DNA of 64,000 bases from Streptomyces olivochromogenes (GCF_021538895.1 NZ_JADDRL010000013.1:1-64000), one strand, 5' to 3'; counted from the stretch's first letter, positions 44,632 through 53,285 are shown. Program-made: numbers and translations. The notes: generated by a model from the sequence alone, not told the origin.

Positions 44632-44681
44632 TTGACGCGTCAAGCATTAGCTATTGTTCAGTCATCAACTACATGGTTGAT
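44632..44681 (+). promoter_or_regulatory. MarR-type operator (site 3) and second inverted repeat
   Basis: TTGACGCGTCAA (44632-44643) identical to the site at 41202. It sits inside a TTGCTT-N18-TATTGT promoter (44628-44657) in an AT-rich island. Twenty bp further on, ATCAAC (44664-44669) and GTTGAT (44676-44681) form another inverted repeat with a 6-bp spacer. This promoter drives the membrane-protein gene at 44876. Confidence 0.7.
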
Positions 44682-44693
44682 CGTTAAATTACG

Positions 44694-44879
44694 ATGTCGA
44701 TCGAGGTGTTCCCCATGGGAACTGACACCGCTGCCGCGACGGACACCGGCTTCACGTCGGCGGCCCCGGGCGTCGGACGACTCCTGGTGCCGCCAGTACG
44801 GCAGCGCCTGACCCCGTGCGCCGACCACAGCCGAACCGGCAACCACCGCACCGCCGTTGAACTCGGGCGGAACCGGTGA
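44694..44879 (+). CDS. possible 61-aa leader protein
   Basis: ATG at 44694 directly after the operator-bearing promoter. The frame ends TGA at 44877-44879, overlapping the GTG start of the membrane gene (GTGA). That overlap is typical of translational coupling, but there is no ribosome site and no recognisable domain. Low-confidence gene or coupled leader. Confidence 0.3.
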   Translation: MSIEVFPMGTDTAAATDTGFTSAAPGVGRLLVPPVRQRLTPCADHSRTGNHRTAVELGRNR

Positions 44880-45583
44880 AGTCCGCGATGCACGCCTCAG
44901 GCACGTGGTCGATCGCCATGAAGCGGACGTTGCGCCACGCAGGCACGGGAGCGGCGGCGCTCGCCCTCCTCCACGCGGCCCTTGTGGCGCTCTTCCCGGG
45001 CGACCGCAACCACCTCGGCCTGCTGGAGACGGCGCATGCCTTCTCAAAGATCCACGGCATCGCCCCGTTGGCCCTGATGGCACCGACCCTGCTCTGGCTG
45101 GCCCACCGGCAGCCCGCGGCCTACGCTCGCGCGGCCATCGCGTTGCTGCTGTCCGTTACGGCCGGCCTCGTCTTCGCCAAATCCGCGGCCATGCGCGGGC
45201 TGCCCTCGCCCGAGGGGTCTGTCGTTCATGACTACGTCGCGCTGCCAGGAGCCCTCACGGGTTGGTACCTGCTGATGGCGCTGGCCTTGGCCGCCGCCCT
45301 CTCGGCCGTGCGGGCGGGCATCGCCGTGCTGGTGGTCGCCGTGTCCGCTGTCGCGACGTCCGTGCTGACCGCCGACGACCCTGTGTACGGCGCGGTGTGG
45401 GCCGCGGGTGTGCCTCTGGTGGCGTGGTACGCCGCTGGACGCGTCCAGCGGCCCAGGACACGTGGTCGCGGGGGTGCGGATGCCTGGGAGCCGGAGGGCC
45501 GGGTCGTGCCGTTCCCGCATGGTGACCGGGTGACGCGGCAACGGCCGGCCACCGCCTCCGTATCGCTGCGGAAGACGGGCTGA
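44876..45583 (+). CDS. multi-pass membrane protein
   Basis: 235 aa with about five to six hydrophobic helices (for example AAALALLHAALVALF, AAIALLLSVTAGLVF, GWYLLMALALAAALSAV, GIAVLVVAVSAVATSVL) and a basic C-terminal tail. GTG start at 44876. No family recognised. It lies under a MarR-type operator and is followed 5 bp later by a DedA fragment, so it was probably part of a stress or drug-response operon. Confidence 0.6.
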   Translation: MKSAMHASGTWSIAMKRTLRHAGTGAAALALLHAALVALFPGDRNHLGLLETAHAFSKIHGIAPLALMAPTLLWLAHRQPAAYARAAIALLLSVTAGLVFAKSAAMRGLPSPEGSVVHDYVALPGALTGWYLLMALALAAALSAVRAGIAVLVVAVSAVATSVLTADDPVYGAVWAAGVPLVAWYAAGRVQRPRTRGRGGADAWEPEGRVVPFPHGDRVTRQRPATASVSLRKTG

Positions 45584-45588
45584 CGACC

Positions 45589-45738
45589 GTGCACATCGAT
45601 GGCTTCATCGAGGCGGCCGGCTGGTGGTCCTACGCCGTTGTGTTCGCCGCGACGGCCGGCGAGACCAGCGCCTTTATCTGGCTGTTGGTCCCCGGGGAGT
45701 CCGTCATCCTCCTCGCGTCCGCCATCGCGGGCCGAGGT
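45589..45738 (+). pseudogene. DedA-family N-terminal fragment
   Basis: VHIDGFIEAAGWWSYAVVF ... ETSAFIWLLVPGESVILLAS matches the first about 50 residues of DedA membrane proteins (E-x-x-x-P-x-P-G-E core). The family sequence stops abruptly at about 45738 in a GGCCGAGGTGGG context and an unrelated coding frame follows. Starts 5 bp after the membrane-protein stop. Confidence 0.65.
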
Positions 45739-45986
45739 GGGTCTTCGAAGTCGCGGCCCGCGGTGAGCAGCACTCACAAGTCGTTCAGCTCGCCGCCAAC
45801 GACCTCTGGGAGACCTGCCGCCGCTCCACGGCCGTCCGGAACGACAAGGCCGGCCTCCAGCGGATGGGAGACCGCCGCTTCGCCGGCGTCGTCAGCCCCG
45901 CGCTGCCCCCGCACGACGTGATGCGTCTGCGTGGCTGCATCGAGGACGCGAACACATACCGCACGAGCGCGGTGGTTCTGGACTGA
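45739..45986 (+). pseudogene. unidentified 3' gene fragment fused to the DedA fragment
   Basis: In a different frame from DedA, the sequence reads VFEVAARGEQHSQVVQLAAN, WETCRRSTAVRND, GDRRFAGVVSPALPPHDVMR and ends AVVLD with TGA at 45984-45986. Good GC3 bias, but no start codon at its beginning, so its 5' end was lost at the junction. Family not recognised. Confidence 0.45.
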
Positions 45987-46149
45987 CCCGTCGCCGCGAC
46001 ATGCGACGCCGTTGCCCTGCCGATGTCTTGGCCCCGGAACGGCCGACGGACCGGGCGCCTCGCCGACGTCGGCATTCCTCACACGACCTCACGACCCGTC
46101 CGAACTCCCCTGCATGAGCAGTGAACAACCCACCCTGGGAAGGGAAGCC

Positions 46150-46383
46150 ATGACTACCTCCATCACCGACAGCCAGACCGACGACTTCTGGTCGGCGAGT
46201 TCCCTTGCCGACCCCGGCACCGGCCGGCACCGTGGCCGCATCGCCGAGGACGATCGCTGCCCGCGCGCGAACGAACCCTTCGTGGGGCATGGCCGGCACC
46301 GTGGAATCACTCTCATTCCCGCCGTTGAGCTCGCACCCGTCGAGACTTTCCCGCGGCCCGAGGAAGTACCGGACGGGCGGTGA
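46150..46383 (+). CDS. small hypothetical protein with two GRHRG motifs
   Basis: 77 aa, ATG at 46150 with GGGAAGGGAAG upstream. Acidic Ser/Thr-rich N-terminus (MTTSITDSQTDDFWSASS) followed by GRHRGRIAED and GHGRHRGITL repeats. No TM segment. Possibly a regulatory or precursor peptide, but no modification enzymes are adjacent. Convergent with the EamA gene. Confidence 0.55.
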   Translation: MTTSITDSQTDDFWSASSLADPGTGRHRGRIAEDDRCPRANEPFVGHGRHRGITLIPAVELAPVETFPRPEEVPDGR

Positions 46384-46465
46384 TCGACTCCTCCCGCGTC
46401 CGGTCGGCCGGGCGGGGCCTGATGGCTGGCCGGGCCCTGCCGACCGCGCGGCAAGCACCGCGGCC

Positions 46466-47428
46466 TCAAGGGTGAGGCAGTCGTCGGGGCACGCTGCTGC
46501 CTTCGACAACACGCTCCTGGGGCCGCGGCGTGGCCTGCGAGCGGTCCTCGCGGGGGGTGGCCGCGCGTGAGCCGTGGTTGATCAGCAGTACACCGCTGAT
46601 GATGACCGCGCCGCCGGTCACTTCGAGCAGATGGGGAACCTCGGACAGCCACACGAACGAGACGACGAGTGCGACCGGCGGCACCAGGTACAGGGCGGCG
46701 GTGGAGACGGCGAGCGGCAGCCGCGCCACGGCATAGCCCCAGATCACGAATCCCACGGCGGAGGGCAGCAGGCCGAGGTACGCCACTGAGACGAGCGCTT
46801 CCGACGGGGCACCGGCGACCACCTCCAGCGTCGCTGGAAGCAGCGGCAGCGCGAAGACCATCCCTGCCACCATCGCGTACGTCGCGACCTCGACGCCGCT
46901 GTAATGGCGCAGGAGGGGTTTGGACACGCTGTGGTACACGCCCTGCACCACAGCGGCTGCCAGGACCACGAGCGCGCCGGGTGAGAATCCGGTGGAGCCG
47001 CCTCCGAGCGCGACGACCACGCACCCTCCGAGGGCCACACCGCTGCCGATGATCACGCGACGCGTCAGCGCTTCCGACAGGAACGCCCTGCCCAGCAGAA
47101 GGCTGAAGACGGGGGCGATGGCGATGAGCATGCTGGCGGTGCCGGCGGACACATGCACCTCGCCCCAGTTGAGCAGGACCTGGTAGGCGGTCATGCCGGT
47201 GGCCCCGGCGAGGGCGATCAACGGCAGGTCCCCGCGCCGCGGGCACCGGACGCCGAGGAAGGGCGCCACCGCTGTCAGGGCCACGGCGGCGATGGCCAGC
47301 CGGAGGAAGGACAACGCGGCCACGCCCAGGCCCTCGTCCGCGACACGGATGGCCGGAAAGGCCGAGGCCCAGAGGACGACGACCCCTGCCAGGGCGAGGA
47401 AGTTGCGAGTGCCGGTGCCTGAGCTCAT
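46466..47428 (-). CDS. EamA/DMT-family transporter
   Basis: 320 aa with ten TM helices in two EamA repeats (VVLWASAFPAIRVADEGLG; second repeat from about 150). ATG at 47428. Metabolite or drug exporter of the RhaT/YdcZ superfamily. Divergent from LysR at 47597 across a 168-bp intergenic region that contains AT-rich promoter sequence, so LysR probably regulates it. Confidence 0.92.
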   Translation of the reverse strand: MSSGTGTRNFLALAGVVVLWASAFPAIRVADEGLGVAALSFLRLAIAAVALTAVAPFLGVRCPRRGDLPLIALAGATGMTAYQVLLNWGEVHVSAGTASMLIAIAPVFSLLLGRAFLSEALTRRVIIGSGVALGGCVVVALGGGSTGFSPGALVVLAAAVVQGVYHSVSKPLLRHYSGVEVATYAMVAGMVFALPLLPATLEVVAGAPSEALVSVAYLGLLPSAVGFVIWGYAVARLPLAVSTAALYLVPPVALVVSFVWLSEVPHLLEVTGGAVIISGVLLINHGSRAATPREDRSQATPRPQERVVEGSSVPRRLPHP

Positions 47429-47596
47429 GACAATCACGATGCTCAGCAAGATGACAAAGGTCCAGTTATTTGTTCTTGCGTGACAAGGAAGGGGTCCTTA
47501 TGTATTTGATGAGGGAGTGACCTGGCCATCGACACGGCTGATCGTCGAAGCGTGGCTATGCTTGAATCGTCCAGGGGAAATGCGTAAGGAACGCTC

Positions 47597-48544
47597 ATGC
47601 TTGATGTGAGGCGACTGCGAGTACTGCAGTACCTGGCCACCCACGGAACCGTCGCGGCCGCGGCGGAGGCGCTGTTTCTGACCGCACCCGCCATTTCCCA
47701 GCAGCTGGCCGCGCTGGAACGGGAGGTGGGGCTGCCCGTCGTGGAGCGGCGCGGGCGCACCCTGCATCTGACCCCTGTCGGTGAGTTGCTGGTGTCCCAT
47801 GCCGAGATCGTGCTGAGCAACCTGGCAGCCGCGGAATCGGATCTGGAGGCCATTCGCGGGGGTGGCCGCGGCCTCGTACGCGTCACCGCCTTCGCGTCCG
47901 CGGCCCGCGCTCTGATCGCTCCGGTGTGGAAACAGATGCTGGATGCGGAGGAGGAAACCGCAGGCTCGTTGACGCTGGAATTCGTCGAGCAGGAGCCCGA
48001 GGCCGCCTTGGAGGCCCTGCGTCGGCGAGACGTCGACCTGGCCGTCGTCCACGGGTACACGGTCTTGCCGCGGGACTTTCCGAGTGGATGTGAGCAGACC
48101 AAGCTGCTTGAGGAGCCCGTCCTGCTCGCGCTGCATCCCGAACACGCCTCGCGCATGGGGTTGAAGCCGGGCGAATCCGTGGACCTGGCGCGCCTTTCCG
48201 ACAGTGTCTGGCTCACGCCCGCACCGGAGACGTCCTGCTACGAGATGATCCAGCGCGCCTGCGGCGCGGCCGGTTTCGTGCCGACCGTCCGCTCCCGCAG
48301 CAGCGACTTCTCCGTGCTCGCGTCGCTGGTTGCCGCGGGCGCCGGAGCGGCCCTCCTTCCCCGGATGACCCTCCCGGACACGCTGCCCGGGCCGATCAGC
48401 CTGCACCGTCTCCTTCACCCGGTGACCCGCACGGTCTACTCGGTCACCCCGAGCGGCACGTCCCGGCGACCCGACATCCGTCACCTCCAGGAACTGCTGC
48501 ACCAGGCTGCCGAGACGGCCGTCCTGCGGACGCAGCCGATCTGA
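47597..48544 (+). CDS. LysR family transcriptional regulator
   Basis: 315 aa. HTH at residues 1-60 (MLDVRRLRVLQYLATHG, TAPAISQQLAALEREVG), effector domain about 90-300 with SSDFSVLASLVAAGAGAALLPR. Divergent from the EamA transporter it likely controls. Same subgroup as the LysR at 4708. Confidence 0.93.
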   Translation: MLDVRRLRVLQYLATHGTVAAAAEALFLTAPAISQQLAALEREVGLPVVERRGRTLHLTPVGELLVSHAEIVLSNLAAAESDLEAIRGGGRGLVRVTAFASAARALIAPVWKQMLDAEEETAGSLTLEFVEQEPEAALEALRRRDVDLAVVHGYTVLPRDFPSGCEQTKLLEEPVLLALHPEHASRMGLKPGESVDLARLSDSVWLTPAPETSCYEMIQRACGAAGFVPTVRSRSSDFSVLASLVAAGAGAALLPRMTLPDTLPGPISLHRLLHPVTRTVYSVTPSGTSRRPDIRHLQELLHQAAETAVLRTQPI

Positions 48545-48588
48545 GGGCGCCCGACGAAGGACTCCACGCCGTAACGTGCGCCTCGGCC

Positions 48589-49050
48589 TCAGCATGCCTT
48601 CGCGATGTTCCGCAGCGCGGCGGTGAGTTGGGTGAGGTCATGACCGGCGAGGTCGTCCAGCATGCGCCGCCGCACGCTGGCCAGGTGGGCGGGCCAGGCT
48701 TCGCGGAGGCGGGCGAGCCCGCTGTCGGTGAGGACCGCGTTCCAGCCGCGCAGATCCTCGGTGCACCGGACGCGCTCGACGTACCCCTCCTTCTCAAGGC
48801 GGATGACGACTCGGGTCATCCCGCTGAGCGTGAGGGTGCAGGCCTCCGCGAGTTCACTCATCCGCATCTGACGGTCGGGCGCCTCTGACAGGAACATCAG
48901 GGGGGTGTACTCGGAGAGCCGCAACCCTCCGTCACGGATCATGTCCGCGTCGACCGCGCGCGGCAGCGCCATCATGACTTCGCCCAGCGCACGCACGAGC
49001 GCCTCTTCGGTGGCGTCCAAGGGGCGGAGGCCCTGCTCTGGAAGGTGCAT
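48589..49050 (-). CDS. MarR family transcriptional regulator
   Basis: 153-aa winged-helix dimer: MRMSELAEACTLTLSGMTRVVIRLEKEGYVERVRC (about 62-97) is the HTH and wing. ATG at 49050 with AAGGAG upstream. A TTGATGCGTCAATCAAA element 18 bp above the start matches the palindromes in front of the flavin-oxidoreductase operon (41202) and the membrane gene (44632). It is therefore the probable repressor of all three. Ligand unknown, likely a phenolic or quinone-type compound as for many MarR proteins. Confidence 0.92.
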   Translation of the reverse strand: MHLPEQGLRPLDATEEALVRALGEVMMALPRAVDADMIRDGGLRLSEYTPLMFLSEAPDRQMRMSELAEACTLTLSGMTRVVIRLEKEGYVERVRCTEDLRGWNAVLTDSGLARLREAWPAHLASVRRRMLDDLAGHDLTQLTAALRNIAKAC

Positions 49051-49068
49051 GCCTCACACTCTATCTCC

Positions 49069-49086
49069 TTGATGCGTCAATCAAAT
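49069..49086. promoter_or_regulatory. MarR autoregulatory operator (site 4)
   Basis: TTGATGCGTCAATCAAAT: shares GCGTCAATCAAA exactly with the site at 41207-41218 and the TTGAYGCGTCAA palindrome with one change. It lies over the marR leader next to its ribosome site. Confidence 0.7.
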
Positions 49087-49125
49087 AGTCGTTCTCTTGA
49101 GGAGCGCTTGCGTCAACAAGGCGAA

Positions 49126-49908
49126 TCAGTGGTGGTGGCCGCTCCGGCCGAGGGTCTCCACGGGGGTCGCGCCGGGGCGGGTCCACTGCGGTACGGGGCG
49201 GCTGGTCGGGCCCCAGGTGGCGTTCCCGTCCGCGTCCGAGCGCCAGGACCAGCACGCGTTGCGCCCCTCGGGCCAGCCCTCGGGGCTGTCCTCCCACGCC
49301 TCGCCGCGGCCGTACGGCGTCATGTCGAGCAGTCCGAGGGATCCGTTGACCCGCTCATTGCCACGCCCTGTCGTGGAGTAGGTGAGGAACGCGCGGTCGC
49401 CGTCGCGCAGGAAGCAGGTGATGTGACCCATGTGGCCGCCGACCGGCGCGTCCACGTCGCGTACCGAGTACCAGGGCTGGGTGTAGCCCATGAACTCGAC
49501 GTAGGAAGCCACCTCGTCCCAACGGCCCGTGGTCAGGAAGGCGAACGAGACACCCCGGGCGTTGAGGTAGACCGCGTCCTTCAGGTGCCAGGCCGTGGTG
49601 GTGCAGCCCTCGCACTGCCCCTGGTGCGGCGCGCCGTCGTGCCACATGTGCTTGTAGACCACGAGTTCGTCGCGGCCCTGGAACAGGTCCAGGAACGGGA
49701 CCGGGCCGTCAGGCCCGACGACCTCGACCGTCCCGTCGAACTCCACCATCGGCAGCCGGCGGCGGGCCGCGGCGAGGGCGTCGCCCTCGCGGGTGTGCGC
49801 CTTCTCGCGGACCAGAAGCTCGTCACGGGCCGCCTGCCAGGTGGCCAGGTCGACGACAGGCGGGCGGCCGGGCAGCGCGGTGGTCGGATCGTGCGGCGTG
49901 GTCGTCAT
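49126..49908 (-). CDS. DUF899 thioredoxin-like protein
   Basis: 260 aa. Family blocks: WQAARDELLVREKAHTREGD, MVEFDGTVEVVGPDG, DELVVYKHMWHDGAPHQGQC with CEGCTTTAWHL (Cys-x-x-Cys), FAFLTTGRWDEVASY and FLTYSTTGRGNE. Thioredoxin-fold redox protein, activity undefined. Cytosolic. Upstream of marR but separated by the operator, so not clearly in one operon. Confidence 0.9.
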   Translation of the reverse strand: MTTTPHDPTTALPGRPPVVDLATWQAARDELLVREKAHTREGDALAAARRRLPMVEFDGTVEVVGPDGPVPFLDLFQGRDELVVYKHMWHDGAPHQGQCEGCTTTAWHLKDAVYLNARGVSFAFLTTGRWDEVASYVEFMGYTQPWYSVRDVDAPVGGHMGHITCFLRDGDRAFLTYSTTGRGNERVNGSLGLLDMTPYGRGEAWEDSPEGWPEGRNACWSWRSDADGNATWGPTSRPVPQWTRPGATPVETLGRSGHHH

Positions 49909-50161
49909 GGTGTCCTCCGTGGCGTCTCGTGTCGGTCAGCGTCCTACACCGTCCTACGACGGTCACCAGAACAGACTCGCGACCCGCCCGGAACTCATCG
50001 CGGCAGCGGGCGCCCCGGCCGAGCCCGCACGGACCATGTCGGGCTGACAAGTTCACGGACGGCACCCCGGCACCGGCGGGGACGAGGACGATTCAAGCGG
50101 CGCCTGCCCGCATCGCCCCAGGTGTGGAATCAGGGTTGTCGGACGTCATCGGACAGCGAGT

Positions 50162-50187
50162 CGGCCCCGCGCATGTACGCGGGGCCG
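50162..50187. terminator. intrinsic hairpin
   Basis: Perfect 10-bp arms CGGCCCCGCG / CGCGGGGCCG with loop CATGTA, 42 bp downstream of the SDR stop. Terminator for that gene. The rest of 49909-50228 holds no gene. Confidence 0.75.
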
Positions 50188-50228
50188 GCTGTTGGCGTCG
50201 GTACGGCGTCATCTCGCCCGCTGATGGG

Positions 50229-50978
50229 TCACTTCGCCTGAGCGAGCCAGACCGCGTCGGCGCCGGCCGGGAACCGCAGCTGGCCGGTCGTGTCGTGCAC
50301 GGCTCGCCACACCGCCTCGGCCACGTCGCTTTCCCTGGTGTACAGCTCCTGGCCCATGAAGTCGTCCATGGCCCTGCTCGCCCACGGCACGTAGGGCGCC
50401 GGGACCAGCTCGTCCAGCGAGGCGCCGTTCGTCGCCCTGGCCGCGAAGTTCGTCGTCAGGCAGGCGCCCGGCTCGACCGTCTTGGCCCGCACACCGAACG
50501 GAGCGAGTTCGAGCGCGAGGGACGCGGTGAAGCCCTCGACGGCCATCTTGCTCGCCTTGTACACGGCCGAGAGCGGCATGTGTCCCAGCACCACGCTGGA
50601 GGTCACGTTGACCACCACGCCGCTGCCGCGCTCGCGGAACTGGGGGAGTACCGCCTGGGTCGTCGCCATCACGCCGAAGGTGTTGGTGTCGAAGACCTCC
50701 CGTACCCGGGCCATGGGGGTGCCCTCGAACACGCTGATCGAGGGCACGCCCGCGTTGTTGACCAGGGCGTCGACGGGGCCGGCCGCATCGACTGCGGCGG
50801 TGATGCTCTCCGGGTCGGTCACGTCGAGTCCGACGACGCGCAGCCGGTCCGAGGCGGGCAGGACGTCCGGACGCGGGGTGCGCATCGTGGCGATGACGTT
50901 CCACCCCTGCGCGTGGAAGTGAAGCGCTGTCGCCCGCCCGTATCCGGATGACGTACCGGTGATCAGAACTGTCTTCAT
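50229..50978 (-). CDS. SDR family oxidoreductase
   Basis: 249 aa. TGTSSGYG cofactor loop (7-14), NNAG, and catalytic S...YKASK (SAVYKASKMAVEGF). ATG at 50978. NADP-dependent; substrate unknown. Downstream of AraC on the same strand (157 bp gap) with a 14-bp element matching one upstream of araC, so AraC control is inferred. Confidence 0.92.
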   Translation of the reverse strand: MKTVLITGTSSGYGRATALHFHAQGWNVIATMRTPRPDVLPASDRLRVVGLDVTDPESITAAVDAAGPVDALVNNAGVPSISVFEGTPMARVREVFDTNTFGVMATTQAVLPQFRERGSGVVVNVTSSVVLGHMPLSAVYKASKMAVEGFTASLALELAPFGVRAKTVEPGACLTTNFAARATNGASLDELVPAPYVPWASRAMDDFMGQELYTRESDVAEAVWRAVHDTTGQLRFPAGADAVWLAQAK

Positions 50979-51101
50979 AGTGATCCTCGCGATGTGGTGG
51001 GATCCACGGAACGGACAGACATTTTCCTGCTCCGTGGAGGAATCAGTGATCCCAGTAAATCGCCCTGACCTGCTGAAATAGTAGAACTATCCTCGCTCCT
51101 T

Positions 51102-51115
51102 CTTGCACGATCCTC
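51102..51115. repeat. 14-bp inverted-repeat arm, SDR side
   Basis: CTTGCACGATCCTC, exact reverse complement of 52086-52099. Lies in the SDR promoter region, 124 bp upstream of its start and just after the araC stop. Candidate AraC binding site. Confidence 0.6.
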
Positions 51116-51134
51116 CAACGCGCTCCGGGCTTGT

Positions 51135-52049
51135 TCAGGGCAAGACCGTCACGGGGGCCGGGGTGGCGCCGCGCAGGCGGGCAGCGTCCCGGCTCGGCGG
51201 CGCGCCGAACTGGCGGCGGTACTCCCGGCTGAACTGCGAGGGATTGTCATAGCCGACGCGCTGGCCGACCCCGGTGACGTCGCCGGGGTGGGTGGCGAGC
51301 AGCAGCCGGGCCTCCTGCAGCCGGATCTGCTTCTGGAACTGGATGGGGCTCATCGCGGTCACCGCCTGGAAGTTGCGGTAGAAGGCGGAGACGCTCATGC
51401 CGGACATGCGTGCCACGTCCTCGACGCGGAAGGACTGCGCGTAGTGCTCGCGGATCCACCGCACGGCCCGGGACACGTGGCTGAGGCCGCTGTCGGCCAG
51501 GCCGAGCTCGCGTACCGTCGCACCCTGCTCGCCGGTGATCAGGCGCCACAGGATCTCGCGCTTGACCAGCGGCGCGAGCACGGCCCGGTCGCGGGGTTCG
51601 TCGAGCAGACGCAGCAGCCGGACCACCGCGTCGAGCAGCGCGGTCGAAGCGTCGCTGACGGCGATCCCCGACGGAACGCCTCCGCCGACACGGGGGAGGT
51701 CGCCGGGACCGGCCTGCAGCAGCAGTTCGGCGACGGCGGACGGTTCCAGGGTGAGACCGAAGCCGAGAGCCGGCTGCTCGGGATCGGCCTGGGTGAACTG
51801 CCCCGTGACGGGCAGGTCGACGGAGGCGACCAGGTACTGGCCGGGCCCGTACTCGTAGACCCTCTCGCCCAGAGCGAGGCGTTTGGCGCCCTGGGCGATG
51901 ACCGCCAGCACCGTGCCCGACATGGAGGGCGCCGGCGGATCCGGGCGGTCCACCTTCGAGATGAGGACGCCATCGATCGCGGTGGTCCAGTCGGGCCGGG
52001 CATGCCGGTCCAGCAGGGTGCGGAGCTCTTCGAGGCACATGCCGTTCAT
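51135..52049 (-). CDS. AraC family transcriptional regulator
   Basis: 304 aa. ATG at 52049 with GGAAGGG upstream. N-terminal AraC_N-type cupin (about 10-155; GTVLAVIAQGAKRLALGERV), C-terminal two-HTH domain (about 200-290; VEDVARMSGMSVSAFYRNFQ, VGYDNPSQFSREYRRQFG). Likely activates the SDR downstream and possibly the divergent esterase at 52308. Flanked by the 14-bp inverted pair. Confidence 0.93.
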   Translation of the reverse strand: MNGMCLEELRTLLDRHARPDWTTAIDGVLISKVDRPDPPAPSMSGTVLAVIAQGAKRLALGERVYEYGPGQYLVASVDLPVTGQFTQADPEQPALGFGLTLEPSAVAELLLQAGPGDLPRVGGGVPSGIAVSDASTALLDAVVRLLRLLDEPRDRAVLAPLVKREILWRLITGEQGATVRELGLADSGLSHVSRAVRWIREHYAQSFRVEDVARMSGMSVSAFYRNFQAVTAMSPIQFQKQIRLQEARLLLATHPGDVTGVGQRVGYDNPSQFSREYRRQFGAPPSRDAARLRGATPAPVTVLP

Positions 52050-52085
52050 TGCAGCACCCTTCCCTGGCTGGGCTCCCACGACAGA

Positions 52086-52099
52086 GAGGATCGTGCAAG
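52086..52099. repeat. 14-bp inverted-repeat arm, araC/esterase side
   Basis: GAGGATCGTGCAAG, 37 bp upstream of the araC start and about 210 bp from the divergent esterase. See the matching arm at 51102-51115. Confidence 0.6.
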
Positions 52100-52307
52100 T
52101 ACGGGCGAGCATCATTCTAACGTTTTCGCAGGTCAGGCCGCTTGAATGGAATCACTTCCCGACCCCGACCCCGACTACGTCCCGGTCCGCGGCAACGCCG
52201 CCTTCTGAACCTCGATTCGATCCGCGCCCTTCTGTCGTCCTCGGCGTCGGCCGACACCCCCGTCCTCGCCCCACCGTCCAGCAGCACCCCATGAAAGGAC
52301 CGCGACC

Positions 52308-53285
52308 ATGACCACGGCCCGCCCCGCCCTGGACCCACAACTGCGTGAACTGCTGGCGGACATGCCCCTCATGTCCCAGCTCACCCCGGAAGTACTCGCC
52401 CACCTGCGTCAACTCCCCTCGACGCCCGTCGAGCCACCACTCGCACAGCGGCAGGTCGACCGGCGCGAGTTCACCGTTCCGACCAAGGACGGTGCGCAGC
52501 TCCGCCTCTCGGTCTTCAGTCCCGCGTGCACCGACCGCACCACCACAGCCGCTGCCGCACCCTGCATCTACTGGATCCACGGCGGGGGGATGGTCATGGG
52601 AGACCGCTTCTCGCAGATCGACATCCCGCTGGAGTGGCTCGACGAGTTCGGCGCGGTCGTCGTCTCCGTGGACTACCGGCTCGCACCGGAGGCCACCGGC
52701 ACCACCCTCGTCGACGACTGCTACCAAGGTCTCCTCTGGACCGCCGAACACGCCGCCGAACTGGGCATCGACCCCGCCCGGATCATCGCCGCCGGCGCCA
52801 GCGCGGGCGGCGGACTCGCCGCCGGCCTCACCCTGCTGGCACGCGACCTCGGCACCCCGGCGATTGCCGCACAGATGCTGATCTGCCCCATGCTCGACCA
52901 CCGCAACACCAGCACCTCCAGCCGCCAGTACGCCGACGCGCCCGGCGTGTGGACCGGCGAGATGAACGCGTTCGGATGGCGCGCCGTCCTCGGCGACCTC
53001 ACCGACGAGCAGATACCCCCGTACGTCTCACCCGCACTGGCCGCCGACCTCTCGGGCCTGCCGACCACCTACATCGACACCGGCTCCGCCGAAGTCTTCC
53101 GCGACGAGGACACCGACTACGCCACCCGCATCTGGGCGGTCGGCGGCCAGGCCGAACTCCACGTCTGGGCAGGCGGCTTCCACGGCTTCGACGCCCTGTT
53201 CCCGCGGGCGCCCATCTCGGCAACAGCCCGCCGAACCCGCACCGACTGGCTGGCCCGACTTCTGCTCCAGAACCGCGCCGCGTAA
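52308..53285 (+). CDS. alpha/beta hydrolase-3 (HSL-type) esterase
   Basis: 325 aa. Oxyanion motif HGGGMVMG, nucleophile GASAGG (in IIAAGASAGGGLAAG), Asp in GSAEVFRDED and His in GGFHGFD. Hormone-sensitive-lipase family. ATG at 52308 after GAAAGGA. Cytosolic esterase of small acyl esters. Divergent from AraC, convergent with GH92. Confidence 0.93.
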   Translation: MTTARPALDPQLRELLADMPLMSQLTPEVLAHLRQLPSTPVEPPLAQRQVDRREFTVPTKDGAQLRLSVFSPACTDRTTTAAAAPCIYWIHGGGMVMGDRFSQIDIPLEWLDEFGAVVVSVDYRLAPEATGTTLVDDCYQGLLWTAEHAAELGIDPARIIAAGASAGGGLAAGLTLLARDLGTPAIAAQMLICPMLDHRNTSTSSRQYADAPGVWTGEMNAFGWRAVLGDLTDEQIPPYVSPALAADLSGLPTTYIDTGSAEVFRDEDTDYATRIWAVGGQAELHVWAGGFHGFDALFPRAPISATARRTRTDWLARLLLQNRAA

